From Alphaproteobacteria bacterium (GTDB lineage: Bacteria; Pseudomonadota; Alphaproteobacteria; Rhodobacterales; Rhodobacteraceae): a stretch of 10,874 nt of DNA. The position numbers and the translations under genes are program-made. Numbering within the stretch: the stretch's first letter is position 1; every line of letters begins with the position of its first letter. Below the pieces are notes generated by a model, which did no database searches, was not told where the DNA came from, and worked only from the letters and a program-made list of their open reading frames with translations. Shown here piece after piece: positions 9,579 through 10,874 of the stretch. Location of the stretch: assembly GCA_003696705.1 (NCBI GenBank), contig RFGD01000299.1, positions 1-10,874 of the forward strand, given 5' to 3'.

Positions 9579-10423
9579 TTCACCGCCCCCAGCGTCAGCC
9601 CGGCGATGAAGTGCCGCTGCATGAGGAAGAACATCGCCACCGGCGGCAGCGCCGCGACGATGGCCCCGGCCGAGACGAGGTGCCATTGCGCCACCCACTG
9701 GCCGTTCAGCGAATAGAGCCCGGCGGTGATGGGCTGGCTCTCGGCGCCCTGGGTCAGCACCAGCGCCCAGAAGTAGTCGTTCCAGATGAAGGTGAAGATG
9801 AGCACCGCCAGCGCGGCGATGGCCGGTTTCATGAGCGGCAGCACGACGTGCCAGAAGATGCGGAATTCGCTGACGCCCTCGACGCGGGCGGCCTCGATGA
9901 GCTCGAAGGGCAGGGCGCGGATGAAGTTGCGCATGAAGAGCGTGCAGAAGCCGGTCTGGAAGGCGATGTGGAAAAGCGCAAGCCCCGTGACCGTGTTGTA
10001 GAGTCCGAGCTGAAGCGTCAGGTCGCGCACCGGCACCATGAGGATCTGGAAGGGCACGAAGTTGCCGGCCACGAACATGAAGAACAGAAGAAGGTTGCCG
10101 CGGAAACGGTAGACGCCGAGCGCAAAGCCCGTCATGCACGACAGCGCCACCGCCCCGATCACCACCGGCACCGTCACCCGGAACGAGTTCAGGATGTAGC
10201 GCGCAATGGGGGTGTTCTCGAAGATGGCGGTGTAGTTCTGGACAAGGTGGAAGTCCGTCGGCCAGCCCCAGTAGTTGCCGGCGATGATGTCGCCCTGCGC
10301 CCGGATCGAGGTCAGCGCCACCGCCAGAAGCGGCAGAAGCCAGATGACGAGCGCCACCGGCAGCCCGACGCGATAGAGGATCTGCCAGTGCCGGGCGGTG
10401 CGTTCGATGGGTGTCGGAAACAT
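9575..10423 (-). CDS. Sugar ABC transporter permease, MalG/UgpE type
   Basis: This is the second inner-membrane permease of the sugar importer, 282 residues, the normal length for the family. The first transmembrane segment is near residues 17-39 (RVGLPVALVIWLLPLLAVAL). Further hydrophobic segments lie around 84-104, 111-133, 143-163, 199-219 and 247-268. The EAA loop is at about 174-200, with E177-A178-A179 followed by RVEGVSEFRIFWHVVLPL, the hallmark ATPase contact. The start is fixed by the TGATG overlap with the upstream permease stop, with a G-rich stretch just before it. Its stop overlaps the GTG start of the alpha-galactosidase by four bases (GTGA). No substrate-binding protein or ATPase is in the window; they must lie upstream or elsewhere. 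Galactoside transport is inferred from the operon. Confidence 0.95.
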   Translation of the reverse strand: MFPTPIERTARHWQILYRVGLPVALVIWLLPLLAVALTSIRAQGDIIAGNYWGWPTDFHLVQNYTAIFENTPIARYILNSFRVTVPVVIGAVALSCMTGFALGVYRFRGNLLLFFMFVAGNFVPFQILMVPVRDLTLQLGLYNTVTGLALFHIAFQTGFCTLFMRNFIRALPFELIEAARVEGVSEFRIFWHVVLPLMKPAIAALAVLIFTFIWNDYFWALVLTQGAESQPITAGLYSLNGQWVAQWHLVSAGAIVAALPPVAMFFLMQRHFIAGLTLGAVK

Positions 10424-10874
10424 CAGCGGCCCCCCGTCTCGTCGCGGTACATCTTCCAGAGGAAGGCCGCGATATAGACCATCATGATGAGGAAGAGGAC
10501 GACGGCGATGGCCGCGCCGTAGCCCATGCGGAACCCGTATTCCGAGAACGCCTGTTCGTACATGTAGAAGGCAAGGACCCGGCTTGACCCCCAGGGCCCG
10601 CCGTCGGTCATGATCGACACGAGGTCGAAGGACCGCAGCGCCCCGATCACCGTCACGACCACGGCGATGAAGGTCGCCGGGCGCAGCTGCGGCAGGATCA
10701 CGTGCCAGAGCATCCGCCAGCCCTTGGCGCCGTCGAGGCGGGCGGCCTCGATCTGTTCGGGATCGACGGCGTTGAGGCCGGTCAGATAGAGGATCATGCA
10801 ATAGGCCGTCTGCGGCCAGAGGCCGGCGGCGATGATGCCGTAGGTCACCCAGCGTTCGTCCCCGAGGACGTTGA
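10423..10874 (-). CDS. Sugar ABC transporter permease, MalF/UgpA type (partial, 5' end outside window)
   Basis: This is the inner-membrane permease subunit of a carbohydrate ABC importer, pairing with the MalG-type permease encoded next. The reading frame is open to the window edge, so only the C-terminal 149 residues are visible, about half of a typical 290-310-residue family member. They contain the cytoplasmic EAA loop that docks the ATPase (EQIEAARLDGAKGWRMLWHV, followed by ILPQLRP). Hydrophobic segments lie on both sides of it, including VILPQLRPATFIAVVVTVIG and AIAVVLFLIMMVYIAAFLW. The C-terminus is short and basic (WKMYRDETGGR). A GTG codon at 10848 is internal to the frame, because homologous sequence continues upstream of it, and I do not take it as the start. 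The TGA stop overlaps the next ATG by one base (TGATG). The neighbouring galactosidases suggest galactosides as cargo. Family assignment is firm; substrate is inferred. Confidence 0.93.
   Translation of the reverse strand, partial: NVLGDERWVTYGIIAAGLWPQTAYCMILYLTGLNAVDPEQIEAARLDGAKGWRMLWHVILPQLRPATFIAVVVTVIGALRSFDLVSIMTDGGPWGSSRVLAFYMYEQAFSEYGFRMGYGAAIAVVLFLIMMVYIAAFLWKMYRDETGGR

Noticed and set aside
10423..10848. GTG at 10848 as the start of a short permease
   Set aside because: The frame stays open to the window edge with plausible permease sequence, and a protein of 142 residues would lack half of the family's membrane segments. It is an internal Val in a gene cut by the window.

Overview
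The window is one uninterrupted stretch of a minus-strand catabolic operon for galactose-containing sugars. The DNA is very GC-rich (about 70% by eye), with strongly GC-biased third codon positions, ATG and GTG starts, and TGA at every visible stop. The gene families and style suggest an alphaproteobacterium, probably a Rhodobacterales-like lineage. No marker gene is present to prove this. Because of the GC bias, long antisense reading frames cover the whole plus strand; I treat them as shadows.

Layout in transcription order (high to low coordinates): the C-terminal half of a MalF-type sugar ABC permease, cut by the window edge; a complete MalG-type permease; a GH36 alpha-galactosidase; an IlvD/Edd-family sugar-acid dehydratase; a short-chain dehydrogenase (SDR); a 2-dehydro-3-deoxygalactonokinase; a 2-dehydro-3-deoxy-6-phosphogalactonate aldolase; an SMP-30/gluconolactonase-type lactonase; and a GH42 beta-galactosidase. 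Seven of the eight junctions overlap by 1 or 4 bases (TGATG, GTGA or ATGA), which implies translational coupling. The exception is a 73-base gap between the aldolase and lactonase genes. Positions 1-63, after the last stop, hold no recognisable gene and no convincing terminator.

Together the genes describe a complete route. Alpha- and beta-galactosides enter through the ABC transporter. Two cytoplasmic galactosidases release D-galactose. The SDR would oxidise it to galactonolactone, the lactonase opens the ring, and the dehydratase forms 2-keto-3-deoxygalactonate. The kinase and aldolase then yield pyruvate and glyceraldehyde 3-phosphate. This is the De Ley-Doudoroff pathway. No Leloir gene (galK, galT, galE) and no enolase-superfamily galactonate dehydratase (DgoD) is present in the window. 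The substrate-binding protein, the ATPase and any regulator must lie outside it.

I found no exotic new system. The points most worth a second look are: the SDR has Asn at the position of its catalytic Lys and lacks the usual acidic cofactor-selecting residue; an IlvD/Edd enzyme stands where DgoD would be expected; and in-frame micro-duplications have lengthened the kinase and the alpha-galactosidase.
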